44,312 nucleotides of DNA from assembly GCF_002086485.1 (NCBI RefSeq), contig NZ_MVHF01000059.1:1-44312 (forward strand). The letters run 5' to 3'. This stretch comes from Mycobacterium aquaticum. Lineage in GTDB: Bacteria > Actinomycetota > Actinomycetes > Mycobacteriales > Mycobacteriaceae. Positions 31,403-39,527 of this stretch are shown here, in pieces. The first letter of the stretch is position 1, and every line of letters begins with the position of its first letter. The position numbers and the translations under genes were made by a program. A model generated the notes under the pieces. The model made no database searches, was not told where the DNA came from, and saw only the letters and a list, made by a program, of their open reading frames with translations.

Positions 31403-33001
31403 TCACTCTCCCAGCAGCCGTTGCGTCAATCGCTCGAACTCGTCGCCCCATCCGGAGTTGTCGGTGCGCGCGAGCCCGCCCAGCTCGACGCTCACGGTAC
31501 CCGGCGCAGCGGGTTGGATCCGAACCCAGACCCGACGTCTGCGCACCACCAACGACACCAGCAACCCGGCCATCATCGACATGGCGAAGACCAGCACCCA
31601 CACCTGGGCGGGATCGTGCGATACCTGCAGGTTGATGAACGGCACGGCGCCGTCGAACCGGACCGTGGTGCCGTCGTCGAGGCGGGTGACCTGTCCCTTG
31701 GTCAGGTTGACGCGCGCCACCTTGGTGAGCCGCTTCTGCTCGATGAGGCGCGGATCCAGCGAGAACAGGGACTGCGGCCTGCCGGTGTCCAGGCCCGTGT
31801 CGCCGCGATAGATGTCGACGGCGACCGCCGGATCGTTGAGCGCCGGGAAGCTGGACGACAGCAGCGTGCCCTCGAGCTGCTTGGTCGGCGCGAACAGGCC
31901 CTGGATGGCGATCTGATGTTTGCGCCGCTCGTCGGCGTCGGGGTAGCTGCCGCCCGGCGGATCGATCCGCACCACGCCGGAGGACAGCAGGGTCAGCGGT
32001 TCCTCGGGCTTCCACTGCACGGTCTGGCTGCGGGTTTTCCCGTCCGGGAAGGTGACGGTGAACGACGGCGCGTAGCCGTGCCCCTGCAGGTAGATCCGGT
32101 TGCCGCCGATGCGCAGTGGATGGTTGACCTCGAGCCGGTAGGGCTGCCAGGTGTTGGCCGCCAGGTCGTGGCCGGCCTGATAGTCGATGTTGGCCGCGAA
32201 CGACAAGGCCTGGCCCGACGGCAGATAGTGCGCGTCGAAATCGTTGACCCGCAGGCAGATGGGGTCCAGCGAGGTGCCGTCGACGGTGTTGCCTGCCCGG
32301 AACGAGTCGAACGCCGCCGGGGAGGCCGAGCAGAAGCCGGGGCCGCCGTCGGCGATGACGATGACGTTGCCCTCGTAGCCGAACAGCTTGCCCGCCGCGA
32401 CCGCGACCAGTAGGCCGAGCAGCGAGAAGTGGAAGACGATGTTGCCGAACTCGCGCAGATAGCCCTTTTCGGCCGAGACCTCGGTGACGCCGTCTTCGGT
32501 GCGGGTGACCGTGCGCCAGCCCTTGAGCCGCTGCGTCACCCGCTCGGCCAGCTTCTCCGGATCGCCGCTGACCTGGTCGGAGTGGTACTTCGGCAGCCGG
32601 GCCAGGTTGCGCGGCGCGGCCACCGGAACCGCCCGCAGGGTGCGGACATGCTCGAGCATCCGCGGGGTCAGGCAGCCGACCAGCGAGATGAACAGCAGCA
32701 CATAGATCGCGGTGAACCAGAAGCTGGAGAAGACGTCGAAAGCCTGCACCCGGTCCAGCCACGGGCCGATGGTCGAGTGCTTGGTGAGATATTCGTCGAC
32801 CTTCGACGAGTTGAGGCTGCGCTGCGGCAACAGGGCACCGGGGATGGCGCCGAGCGCCAGCAGGAACAGCAGCACCAGCGCGGTGCCCATGGACGTCAGC
32901 GTCCGCCAGGTGTTCCGTATCACCGCGAGCAGACGCTGAGGTACCCCGACACGCCGTGTTTCGGGGACTTGCGCGTCTGCTCGCGCGTCGGTGTCGGTCA
33001 T
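31403..33001 (-). CDS. resB: Cytochrome c biogenesis protein ResB (CcsB/Ccs1 type)
   Basis: 532 aa. TM helices near residues 41-62 (MGTALVLLFLLALGAIPGAL), 90-115, 190-210 and a C-terminal one (VWVLVFAMSMMAGLLVSLVV, about 455-474), with a large extracytoplasmic domain between. This is the partner of CcsA in system II haem delivery. Start at ATG 33001 overlaps the ccdA stop (ATGA). Odd: codons 6-26 are made by a 60-bp palindromic repeat (32925-32984) inserted in frame, encoding RADAQVPETRRVGVPQRLLA just before the conserved RNTWRTLTSMG. The insertion only lengthens the cytosolic tail, so the protein should still function. Confidence 0.92.
   Translation of the reverse strand: MTDTDARADAQVPETRRVGVPQRLLAVIRNTWRTLTSMGTALVLLFLLALGAIPGALLPQRSLNSSKVDEYLTKHSTIGPWLDRVQAFDVFSSFWFTAIYVLLFISLVGCLTPRMLEHVRTLRAVPVAAPRNLARLPKYHSDQVSGDPEKLAERVTQRLKGWRTVTRTEDGVTEVSAEKGYLREFGNIVFHFSLLGLLVAVAAGKLFGYEGNVIVIADGGPGFCSASPAAFDSFRAGNTVDGTSLDPICLRVNDFDAHYLPSGQALSFAANIDYQAGHDLAANTWQPYRLEVNHPLRIGGNRIYLQGHGYAPSFTVTFPDGKTRSQTVQWKPEEPLTLLSSGVVRIDPPGGSYPDADERRKHQIAIQGLFAPTKQLEGTLLSSSFPALNDPAVAVDIYRGDTGLDTGRPQSLFSLDPRLIEQKRLTKVARVNLTKGQVTRLDDGTTVRFDGAVPFINLQVSHDPAQVWVLVFAMSMMAGLLVSLVVRRRRVWVRIQPAAPGTVSVELGGLARTDNSGWGDEFERLTQRLLGE
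32925..32984 (+). repeat. Palindromic repeat family A, copy 3, inside resB
   Basis: 60 bp: arms 32925-32942 and 32967-32984 (outer 12 bp GCGAGCAGACGC perfectly paired), inner CCCCGA/TCGGGG stem and the shared core CGACACGCCG (32947-32956). Exactly 20 codons long and lying in the N-terminal coding region of resB. Confidence 0.8.
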
Positions 33002-33777
33002 ATCGGCAACCTGACGTCACTGACGAAGGCGTCACGCACCCAGGACACGAAGTCGTTCCACAGGCCCGTGACGAGGGCGGTACCCACGAGGATCAGCAGG
33101 ATCCCGCCGAAGATCTGGATGGCGCGGGTGTGACGGCGCAACCAGCCCAGCCCCTGCACGGCGCGCGCCGAGCCGAGGGCCAGCAACACGAACGGGATGC
33201 CCAACCCGAGGCAGTAGGCCAGCACCAGGGTCACACCGCGCGCGACGCTGGCGCCGTCGGTCGCCGAGGCGACCGCGATCACGCCCGTCAGGGTCGGCCC
33301 AAGGCACGGCGTCCAGCCCAGCGCGAACACCGCGCCCAGCAGCGGGGCCCCCGCCAGCGTCGACCACTGCCGCGGCGTGAACCGGGCCTGCCGCTGCAGC
33401 ATCGGCACGAACCCGACGAACACCAGACCCATCACGATGGTGACGATGCCGCCGATGCGTTGCAGCAGCAGCTGGTTGGCGATCAGCGTGGTGGTCATGC
33501 CGAGGACCGCGACGGCGCCCAGCAGGAACACCACGGTGAACCCGGCGACGAACAACGCCGCCGCCCCGGCCACGCGCAGGCGCGCGGTCTTGACTCCGAC
33601 CGTGCCAGACGCTGCTTCGGATTCGTCGACGCCGACGACGGCGGCCAAGTACGAGAGATAGCCCGGCACCAGCGGCACGACGCACGGCGACGCGAACGAC
33701 ACCACACCGGCGAGCACGCTGACCCCCAGGGCCAGCAGCACCGGCCCTGCTGCCGCGATCTCGGCGAATCCGGTCAT
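32998..33777 (-). CDS. ccdA: Thiol-disulfide electron transporter CcdA
   Basis: 259 aa, six TM helices. The two redox cysteines are visible: Cys32 in FASPCVVPLVPGYLS and Cys158 in GWTPCLGPTL. It passes reducing equivalents from cytosolic thioredoxin across the membrane to the TlpA/ResA-like lipoprotein encoded just upstream, keeping apocytochrome c cysteines reduced. ATGA overlaps at both ends join it to that gene and to resB. Counterpart Rv0527. Confidence 0.95.
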   Translation of the reverse strand: MTGFAEIAAAGPVLLALGVSVLAGVVSFASPCVVPLVPGYLSYLAAVVGVDESEAASGTVGVKTARLRVAGAAALFVAGFTVVFLLGAVAVLGMTTTLIANQLLLQRIGGIVTIVMGLVFVGFVPMLQRQARFTPRQWSTLAGAPLLGAVFALGWTPCLGPTLTGVIAVASATDGASVARGVTLVLAYCLGLGIPFVLLALGSARAVQGLGWLRRHTRAIQIFGGILLILVGTALVTGLWNDFVSWVRDAFVSDVRLPI

Positions 33778-34367
33778 GCCTTGGGCTCCGGCTCGGCTGC
33801 CAGCTTCTCCACGACCGGCTGCAGATCCTCGGCCAGCAACTCCCGCAGGAACACCGCGGCGACGCGGTGCTGACGGTCCAGCACCACGGTCGACGGGATC
33901 ACCGTGGTCGGGTACTTGCCGCCGAACGCGATCATGGTGCGCATCGCCGGGTCATAGATCGACGGGAAGCTGACCTTGCGGTCGGTGACGAAATCGACTG
34001 CGGCATCACGGTTGTTGTCCCGCACGTCGATGCCCAGAAATGCCACGCCCTTGTCGCGGGTGGCCTCGTAGACCTTCTGCAACTGGCTGATCTCGGCACG
34101 GCACGGCCCACACCACTGGCCCCACACGTTGATCACCACGACCTTGCCCGCGAAATCGTCGAGCGACAGCGTCTTGTTCGGATCGGTGAGCTCCGGACCA
34201 CTGAGTTTGCCTGGGGTGCCGCGCTTTTCAGGTGGATCGTAGAAGATGTCGGTCTTGCCGCCAGGGGCCACGAACTCGAAGGTGCCGCCCTGCGCGACGG
34301 CGTCGTCACCGGTCGAACAACCGGAGACGAACAGCACCGCCGCAAGCAGCGCGACCAACCACTTCAC
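33774..34367 (-). CDS. TlpA/ResA-like thioredoxin lipoprotein (Rv0526-like)
   Basis: 197 aa from GTG 34367, which shares one base with the upstream phosphatase stop (TAGTG). Signal peptide with lipobox VSGC (Cys17). Thioredoxin-fold domain with active site WGQWCGPCRAE (Cys86, Cys89), LSLDDFAGKVVVINVW before it and the cis-proline region KYPTTVIPSTVVLD after it. As a lipid-anchored oxidoreductase it would reduce the haem-binding cysteines of apocytochromes c, fed by CcdA. Longer open frame upstream is discarded because the lipoprotein signal begins here. Confidence 0.93.
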   Translation of the reverse strand: MKWLVALLAAVLFVSGCSTGDDAVAQGGTFEFVAPGGKTDIFYDPPEKRGTPGKLSGPELTDPNKTLSLDDFAGKVVVINVWGQWCGPCRAEISQLQKVYEATRDKGVAFLGIDVRDNNRDAAVDFVTDRKVSFPSIYDPAMRTMIAFGGKYPTTVIPSTVVLDRQHRVAAVFLRELLAEDLQPVVEKLAAEPEPKA

Positions 34368-34981
34368 TAGATACCCCAGGGCTCCGAATATCCCCAGCGG
34401 ACCAGGCGGTCGTCGTCGAACGTGAACGACGTGAGGGAGGACAGATTGCACAACCGGCTGTGCGGCAGCGGCAGATGCGCGAGCTTTCGCCCGGTCATCG
34501 CGCGGCGCAGAGTCTCGACCGGAAGTTGGTGGCTCACACACACCGCCTCGTGGCCCGCGGCCTTCTCGCGAGCCCGGTTGAGCGCAGCCATCATTCGCGG
34601 GGCGATCTCGTCGTAGGGTTCGCCCCACGACGGCTTCATCGGGTTGCGCAGCCGCGGCCAGTTCCGCGGATCGCGTAGCGCGCCGTCACCGGGCGACACC
34701 CGCTCCCCCTCGAACTGATTCCACGATTCGATGAGGTCGTCGTCGACGTTGATGGGCAGGCCGTGGCTTTCGGCGATGGGTGTCGCCGTCTCCTGCGCCC
34801 GCTCCAGCGGCGAGGCAACCACATACACGATGTCGTTGTGCGCCAACCAATCCGCGGCCGCCTGGGCCTGGGCCCGACCCCGGTCGGACAGGTGGTAGCC
34901 CGGCAGGCGCCCATAGAGCACCTTCTCCGGGTTGAACACCTCACCGTGCCGCATGACGTGCACGGTCGTCCGAACTGTCAC
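34367..34981 (-). CDS. Histidine phosphatase superfamily protein (Rv0525-like)
   Basis: 204 aa from GTG 34981. Phosphoglycerate-mutase-like fold: catalytic RHGEVFNPEKVLYG (His12), arginine in SPLERAQETATPIAE, and second histidine in AVCVSHQLPVETLRRA. Substrate unknown; acid or sugar phosphatase activity is possible. It sits between hemL and the cytochrome c genes, overlapping both (GTGA with hemL, TAGTG with the TlpA-like gene), as in the order Rv0524-Rv0525-Rv0526. Confidence 0.9.
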   Translation of the reverse strand: MTVRTTVHVMRHGEVFNPEKVLYGRLPGYHLSDRGRAQAQAAADWLAHNDIVYVVASPLERAQETATPIAESHGLPINVDDDLIESWNQFEGERVSPGDGALRDPRNWPRLRNPMKPSWGEPYDEIAPRMMAALNRAREKAAGHEAVCVSHQLPVETLRRAMTGRKLAHLPLPHSRLCNLSSLTSFTFDDDRLVRWGYSEPWGI

Positions 34982-36276
34982 GCCGTGGCCTCCGCGGCGG
35001 CACGCGCCGCACCCGGCAGGGCGTCGGCGATGCGCTCGAACGCCGCATCGTCCAAAATGCTTGAGACGAACCAGGTTTCGAACGCGCTACACGGCGGATA
35101 GACGCCGGCCTCCAGCAGCGCATGGAAGAACGGTGGGAAGCGCCAGGTCTGCGTCGCCTTCGCGGCGGCGAAATCGTGTACCGGCTCGTCGGTGAAGAAC
35201 ACGCTGAGCATGTTCCCGGCCCGCTGCACCTGGTGCGCGACGCCGGCATCGGTCAGCGCGGAGGTCAGCAGGCCCGCCAACGTGTCGGCGTTGGCGTCGA
35301 GCCGGGTGTAGGCCGCGTCGTCGGCGTTGCGCAGCGTCGCCAGCCCGGCGGCCATCGCCACCGGGTTCCCCGACAGGGTGCCCGCCTGGTAGACGGGGCC
35401 CAGCGGGGCCAGCCGGCCCATCACCTCGGCGCTGCCGCCGAACGCCGCGGCGGGCAGGCCGCCGCTCATGACCTTGCCGAACGTGTAGAGATCCGCGTCG
35501 ACGGGATCCAGCCCGTACCAGCCGGCCTTGCTGACCCGGAACCCCGTCATCACCTCGTCGAGGATCAGCACCGCACCGTGCTCGGCGGTGATGCGGCGCA
35601 ACGCGGCGTTGAAGCCGGGCAGCGGGGGCACCGTGCCCATGTTGCCGGGGCTGGCCTCGCTGATGACGCACGCGATCTCGTCGCCGAAGCGCTTGAACAC
35701 GTCCTCGACCGCTTGGACGTTGTTGTACGGCAGCACGATGGTGTCGGCTGCCGCGGCGCCGGTGACGCCGGGCGAGGACGGCAGACCCAGGGTCGCGACG
35801 CCGGAGCCGGCGTCGGCCAGCAGTGCGTCGCTGTGGCCGTGGTAGCAACCCGAGAACTTGATGATCTTGGCGCGGCCGGTGTACCCGCGGGCCAGCCGGA
35901 TGGCGCTCATGGTGGCCTCGGTACCGGAGTTCACCAACCGCAGCTTCTCGACAGGCGCGACCCGCCCGATGATCTCGGAAGCCAGCTCGGTCTCCGACGG
36001 TGTCGGGGCGCCGAAGCTGAGCCCGTGCGCCGCGGCCTGCTGAACCGCCTCCACGACGGCGGGGTGCGCGTGGCCGAGCAGCGCCGGGCCCCATGAGCAG
36101 ACGAGGTCGACGTAGCGGTTGTCGTCGGCGTCGGTGAGCCAGTAGCCCTGCGCGGAGGTGATGAACCTCGGCGTACCGCCCACAGAGTTGAAGGCCCGGA
36201 CCGGGGAATTCACTCCGCCGGGGATGACGGCGCAGGCATCGGCGAACAGTTCGGCCGAGCGCTGGGTGACAGGCAT
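34978..36276 (-). CDS. hemL: Glutamate-1-semialdehyde 2,1-aminomutase
   Basis: 432 aa from ATG 36276. PLP enzyme that converts glutamate-1-semialdehyde to 5-aminolevulinate, the C5-route entry to haem. Motifs: VIPGGVNSPVRAFNSVGG, LVNSGTEATMSAIRLAR, FSGCYHGHSDALLADAGSG, ILDEVMTGFRVS and PLP-binding Lys268 in TFGKVMSGG. The C-terminus GVYPPCSAFETWFVS is typical. It heads the operon with the cytochrome c maturation genes, linking haem supply to its use. A -35/-10 promoter immediately upstream supports the start. Confidence 0.97.
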   Translation of the reverse strand: MPVTQRSAELFADACAVIPGGVNSPVRAFNSVGGTPRFITSAQGYWLTDADDNRYVDLVCSWGPALLGHAHPAVVEAVQQAAAHGLSFGAPTPSETELASEIIGRVAPVEKLRLVNSGTEATMSAIRLARGYTGRAKIIKFSGCYHGHSDALLADAGSGVATLGLPSSPGVTGAAAADTIVLPYNNVQAVEDVFKRFGDEIACVISEASPGNMGTVPPLPGFNAALRRITAEHGAVLILDEVMTGFRVSKAGWYGLDPVDADLYTFGKVMSGGLPAAAFGGSAEVMGRLAPLGPVYQAGTLSGNPVAMAAGLATLRNADDAAYTRLDANADTLAGLLTSALTDAGVAHQVQRAGNMLSVFFTDEPVHDFAAAKATQTWRFPPFFHALLEAGVYPPCSAFETWFVSSILDDAAFERIADALPGAARAAAEATA

Positions 36277-36283
36277 GGCCACC

Positions 36284-36311
36284 AGTGTCCCAGCCGGTGC
36301 AAACCCGTCAA
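36284..36311 (-). promoter_or_regulatory. SigA-type promoter of the hemL-ccs operon
   Basis: On the minus strand TTGACG (36306-36311), 16 nt, GACACT (36284-36289), then 7 nt to ATG 36276. Leaderless. The -35 overlaps the stop region of the upstream P450 gene. Confidence 0.6.
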
Positions 36312-37705
36312 CTACAGGGTGTAATAGTGGCCGGTCCGCGCGGACGAACCCTCGCCGGAATCGGGCCCTTGGCGACAGTGGTGAACGGCACTTCGACGGG
36401 GAACTCGGCGCAGGTCGCGACCACCTCGACGGCGCGCACGATGGTGGCGAGCGCCAGCGTCGTCTCAAGCCGTGCGAAATGCTCACCGATGCACGACCGC
36501 GCGCCACCGGCGAACGGGATGAAATGCCAGCGGTCCCGCTGCCGGGTGTTCTCCGGGCTGAACCGGTCGGGGTCGAACACCTGTGGGTCGGGCCACAGCT
36601 GCGGGTCGTGGTGTACGGCGTAGATACCCAACGCCACCAGGCTGCCCGCCTGGACCCGGTATCCGTCCACTGCGATGTCGCGCAGCGCCAGCCGGCCCAC
36701 CCCGGCGGCAGGTGGGCACAGCCGCAGGGCCTCGTTGAGCACCTGCACGGTATAGCCGAGGCTCGGTACGTCGGCCGGGGTCAACTCGCGGTCCCCGAGG
36801 GCAGCGGCCTCGGCAGCCACCCGCTCCTGGATCTCGGGATGCCGACCCAATTGCCACAGCGCGTAGGTCAGTGCCGTCGCGGTCGTGTCGTGCCCGGCCA
36901 GCATGAAGATCAACAGGTCGTTGGCGATGTCCTCGTCGGACAGCGGCAGGCCCGTCTCCGGGTCCGCGGCCGCGATGAGGGCCTGCACCAGCGGCGCGTC
37001 GCGGTCCGGATCGGAGCGACAGGCCCGCAGGATCTCGGTGGTCACCTCACGCATCGCCGCGACCGCGGCCCGAGCGCGGGCGCGCGCCGGGGTGGGGAGC
37101 CACCTCGGCGCACGGACCGGCCGCAGCGCCCGGTCGGTGGTGTACGACGACGCGACGTGCATGTGCTCGACGATGACGCCGGCCCGCTCGTTGAGGTCGA
37201 TGCCCAACACCGACCGGCCCAGCGACTGCATGGTGACCCGACGGCATTCGGCGTCGAGGTCGATCGCGCGCCCGCCACCCCAGCTGTCGACCGCGGTCTG
37301 CGCGGCCCGCGACATGTGGCCACCGAACGCCCGCACGTTCTGCTTGGTGAAGACCGGTTGCAATGCTCTTTTCCTGGGCCGCCACTGCTCGTTGGGCAGT
37401 ACGAACAGGCTGTCACCGGCGGCGTGCCGCACTTCGTCGTGCACGATGCACCGCTCGGCGAACGCGTCGTTGCGTCCCAGCACGTCCTTGATGCCGTCCG
37501 GGGAGAACACCGCGACAAGCGGCGGCATGAGCCGTGCGGGCCCGAACTGCACGCGGGTGACGGGCCCGCCCGCCGCACGCAGCAGCAGCTGCCCCCTGTC
37601 CAGTTGCCGCACGGCGTTTGCCAGTTGCCGGATCGACAGCGGATTGCGGGGTGCAAGCGGCAGGGTGCTGACGTCATCGACATTCGCTGCGGCGTTCATC
37701 ACCAT
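36308..37705 (-). CDS. Cytochrome P450
   Basis: 465 aa. I-helix oxygen-binding AGHDTTATAL, K-helix ExxR in LNEALRLCPP, PERF-like DPDRFSPEN and haem-thiolate loop FIPFAGGARSCIGEHFA with the axial cysteine. No N-terminal TM helix, so soluble. The sequence type (FAGGARSCIG, VFTKQNVRAFGGHM) is that of the CYP102/CYP4-like bacterial group rather than sterol CYPs such as CYP125. The CYP subfamily cannot be fixed by eye. No ferredoxin gene lies nearby. ATG codons at 37705 and 37699 are both possible starts. Confidence 0.93.
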   Translation of the reverse strand: MVMNAAANVDDVSTLPLAPRNPLSIRQLANAVRQLDRGQLLLRAAGGPVTRVQFGPARLMPPLVAVFSPDGIKDVLGRNDAFAERCIVHDEVRHAAGDSLFVLPNEQWRPRKRALQPVFTKQNVRAFGGHMSRAAQTAVDSWGGGRAIDLDAECRRVTMQSLGRSVLGIDLNERAGVIVEHMHVASSYTTDRALRPVRAPRWLPTPARARARAAVAAMREVTTEILRACRSDPDRDAPLVQALIAAADPETGLPLSDEDIANDLLIFMLAGHDTTATALTYALWQLGRHPEIQERVAAEAAALGDRELTPADVPSLGYTVQVLNEALRLCPPAAGVGRLALRDIAVDGYRVQAGSLVALGIYAVHHDPQLWPDPQVFDPDRFSPENTRQRDRWHFIPFAGGARSCIGEHFARLETTLALATIVRAVEVVATCAEFPVEVPFTTVAKGPIPARVRPRGPATITPCS

Positions 37706-37723
37706 CAGTTGTAGCCGAACGTG

Positions 37724-38110
37724 TCACCCAGCCCGGGTCAGCGCGAACACCGGGTGATCCGCGTCGTCTGGCAGCTGCTGCCAATAGCCGTCGACGACCT
37801 TGCCTGCCAGCGGCCGGTAGGCGGCGATGATCGGCGCCCGCCGATCCACGGGGACCTCTGCCGCGAGGTAGCTGTCCGACCCCAGGGTGACGCGCGGGTT
37901 GGCCCGCACATTGCGCACCCATTCGGATTCACCGCGGGTGGAGACCAGGTACTTGACCCCGTCGACCTCGGGAACCACAACGGGAATCTGCTGAGGCCGT
38001 TTGCTGACTCGTGTTGTGACAGTGAGTGTCTGGCTTTCGCCGACGTGGGTGGCCATAGCGATCCGGTTGAACACTGTGCGAACAAACCATCCAGGCTTGA
38101 GATAGGCCAT
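37724..38110 (-). CDS. Ddn-family deazaflavin-dependent oxidoreductase
   Basis: 128 aa from ATG 38110. Split-barrel of the F420-type FDOR group: LTVTTRVSKRPQQIPVVVPEVDG, then YLVSTRGESEWVRNVRANPRV, where SEWVRNVRAN corresponds to the DWxxNxxA region of Ddn-like proteins. Only 22 bp separate its start from that of the next gene on the other strand, another Ddn-like protein, so the pair has overlapping divergent promoters. The substrate is unknown. Confidence 0.82.
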   Translation of the reverse strand: MAYLKPGWFVRTVFNRIAMATHVGESQTLTVTTRVSKRPQQIPVVVPEVDGVKYLVSTRGESEWVRNVRANPRVTLGSDSYLAAEVPVDRRAPIIAAYRPLAGKVVDGYWQQLPDDADHPVFALTRAG

Positions 38111-38132
38111 AACGCACGAGTTTGATGGGAGT

Positions 38133-38513
38133 ATGCAGTTACCGCAATCGTTGGCTCGCTTCAATCGCCACGTGACCAATCCCATCCAGCGGCTGTGGGC
38201 CGGCTGGGCCCCGACGTTCGGAATCCTCGAGCACGTGGGCCGCAAGTCGGGTAAGACCTACCGCACCCCGCTGAGCGTGTTCAGCACTGATGAGGGCGTG
38301 GCGATCATGCTGACCTACGGCCCGGATCGGGACTGGTTGAAGAACCTCACCGCCGCGGGTCACGCTCAGATCCGCCGCCACGGCAAGACCATTCAGGTGC
38401 AGGACCCCCGGGTGGTGACCAAGGAAGAGGCCGCCGAGCACGTGACCGGCGTGATGCGTCGCCCGTTCGCGCGGTTGCCGTTCGAGCAGGCCGTCCTACT
38501 GACCAAGGTGTAG
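38133..38513 (+). CDS. Ddn-family nitroreductase-like protein
   Basis: 126 aa from ATG 38133. HVGRKSGKTYRTPLSVFSTDEGV and YGPDRDWLKNLTAAGHAQIR are the Ddn-family signature (GRKSGKxxxTP and DWxKNLxAAG). It retains the short form without an N-terminal helix extension. Divergent with the gene at 37724. The two may be co-regulated. F420 binding is expected from the family but is not demonstrated. Confidence 0.85.
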   Translation: MQLPQSLARFNRHVTNPIQRLWAGWAPTFGILEHVGRKSGKTYRTPLSVFSTDEGVAIMLTYGPDRDWLKNLTAAGHAQIRRHGKTIQVQDPRVVTKEEAAEHVTGVMRRPFARLPFEQAVLLTKV

Positions 38514-38538
38514 CAGGCCGCCCTGCCACCCGCTCGTG

Positions 38539-39036
38539 TCAGCCTTCGGCCGCCGCCTTGCGGGCTGGGCGGGCCCACCTGGCGGATTCAGCCAGCGCAG
38601 CGTCGACCACCGAGTCGGCTGTCGCGAACAACGGTGTGTTGCGATCGGCACTGGCGATGGGCAGCACCGCGGCACAGCGCATCACCAGCGCTCCGAGCGC
38701 CAGCGACGTTCTCGGCGGCACCACCAGCAACGTGATGTCAGCGTTGCGCCCGGTCACCCTGATCAGGCGCAGCCGCTTGGGACGCGTCACGGTTGCCCAA
38801 CGACTACCGACGACCATTGCGTCCAGGTCGAGCTGCCCATCGGTCTCCGACCAGTTCAGGCAGATCTCCATGATCTCGCCCAGCTGCTGCTGCAGGGCCG
38901 CGACCAGGTTCGGCAGTTCGGTGGCCAGCGACCCGGAATAGGGCCACCAGGCCCCGTCGATGTCGGCCCCCAAGTGCTTCGCCAACACGACCCGTACCGG
39001 TCGCGCTGAGCGCCGGGGACCTTCCAAACCGTTCAT
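38539..39036 (-). CDS. DUF5994 protein, paralogue A
   Basis: 165 aa from ATG 39036. The family signature is GAWWPYSGSLATELPNLVAAL (split around SGS) with GRNADITLLVVPP in the second half. It is diverged from the two DUF5994 copies at 39528 and 42149 (which share GAWWPHT, DLSTELPDLLAVL). Its C-terminus is longer. The start overlaps by ATGA the stop of a 46-codon frame upstream (39033-39173) that has a good ribosome site, so translation may be coupled. Function of DUF5994 is unknown. Confidence 0.8.
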   Translation of the reverse strand: MNGLEGPRRSARPVRVVLAKHLGADIDGAWWPYSGSLATELPNLVAALQQQLGEIMEICLNWSETDGQLDLDAMVVGSRWATVTRPKRLRLIRVTGRNADITLLVVPPRTSLALGALVMRCAAVLPIASADRNTPLFATADSVVDAALAESARWARPARKAAAEG

Positions 39037-39173
39037 GATGTCGTCGGACCGGCCAGGGGCTGACTGTCAGCGGTGTCCGAAAAAAGCGGCGCCTCAACGG
39101 GTGTGGCGACGTTGGCGTCGTCGTGCGTGTCGACGGGCGGACTGAGATGAGAAAAGATGACGGAAGACTGCAT
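39033..39173 (-). CDS. Possible 46-aa protein coupled to DUF5994
   Basis: A short frame from ATG 39173 to a TGA overlapping the DUF5994 start. AGGAG (39183-39187 on the plus strand as CTCCT) lies 9 nt upstream of the ATG. The product, MQSSVIFSHLSPPVDTHDDA followed by an acidic Thr/Pro/Ser-rich stretch, has no recognisable domain. The ribosome site and the ATGA overlap are the only support. It may be a leader peptide. Confidence 0.45.
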   Translation of the reverse strand: MQSSVIFSHLSPPVDTHDDANVATPVEAPLFSDTADSQPLAGPTTS

Positions 39174-39436
39174 ATAAGCCCGCTCCTAGTTCGGTGTGGG
39201 TCCGGCCGCGTGCGGTACGGATCAGGCGGTGGGAACCAATCGATACATGATCTGCAGGCTGATCGCGTCGACAATGGGAGGACCCGAGCGGCGGAAACCG
39301 CCGGCTACCCCGCTGAGAGATGTGACGCCTACCTGCACCAAACTACACCCACTCCGGTCACAGCTCACGCTCGTCAACATCCACATAGGCGGCCAAACCA
39401 AACCACATCAGCGCATACCGCGTACGCTTGAGGCCA
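39174..39436. other. Intergenic region upstream of cassette 1
   Basis: No gene is supported; the open frames across it are poor in composition and have no ribosome site. It holds the ribosome site of the 46-aa frame (39183-39187) on the minus strand and a -10-like TACGCT at 39423-39428 on the plus strand. Confidence 0.5.
39423..39428 (+). promoter_or_regulatory. Possible -10 of DUF5994-csp cassette 1
   Basis: TACGCT in the same position relative to the conserved leader as TACACT (42044-42049) in cassette 2. Transcription would start near 39435, giving a leader of about 93 nt. Confidence 0.4.
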
Positions 39437-39527
39437 TCGGCGGTACTTCGTCACGTGACTGGTCATAGTTGCGTCGTCGCCGATTCGAAGAATGTGACCG
39501 GTTCGCGGTCAAGGCGGGAGCGTCACG
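39437..39527 (+). promoter_or_regulatory. Conserved structured leader, cassette 1
   Basis: 91 nt, about 87% identical to the leader of cassette 2 (42059-42148). Hairpin 1: 39453-39460 with 39467-39474, 8 bp, loop GGTCAT. Hairpin 2: TGACCG (39495-39500), loop GTTCG, CGGTCA (39506-39511). GGGAG follows at 39516-39520 as ribosome site for ATG 39528. Six stem differences in hairpin 1 between the copies all keep base pairing. Confidence 0.6.
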
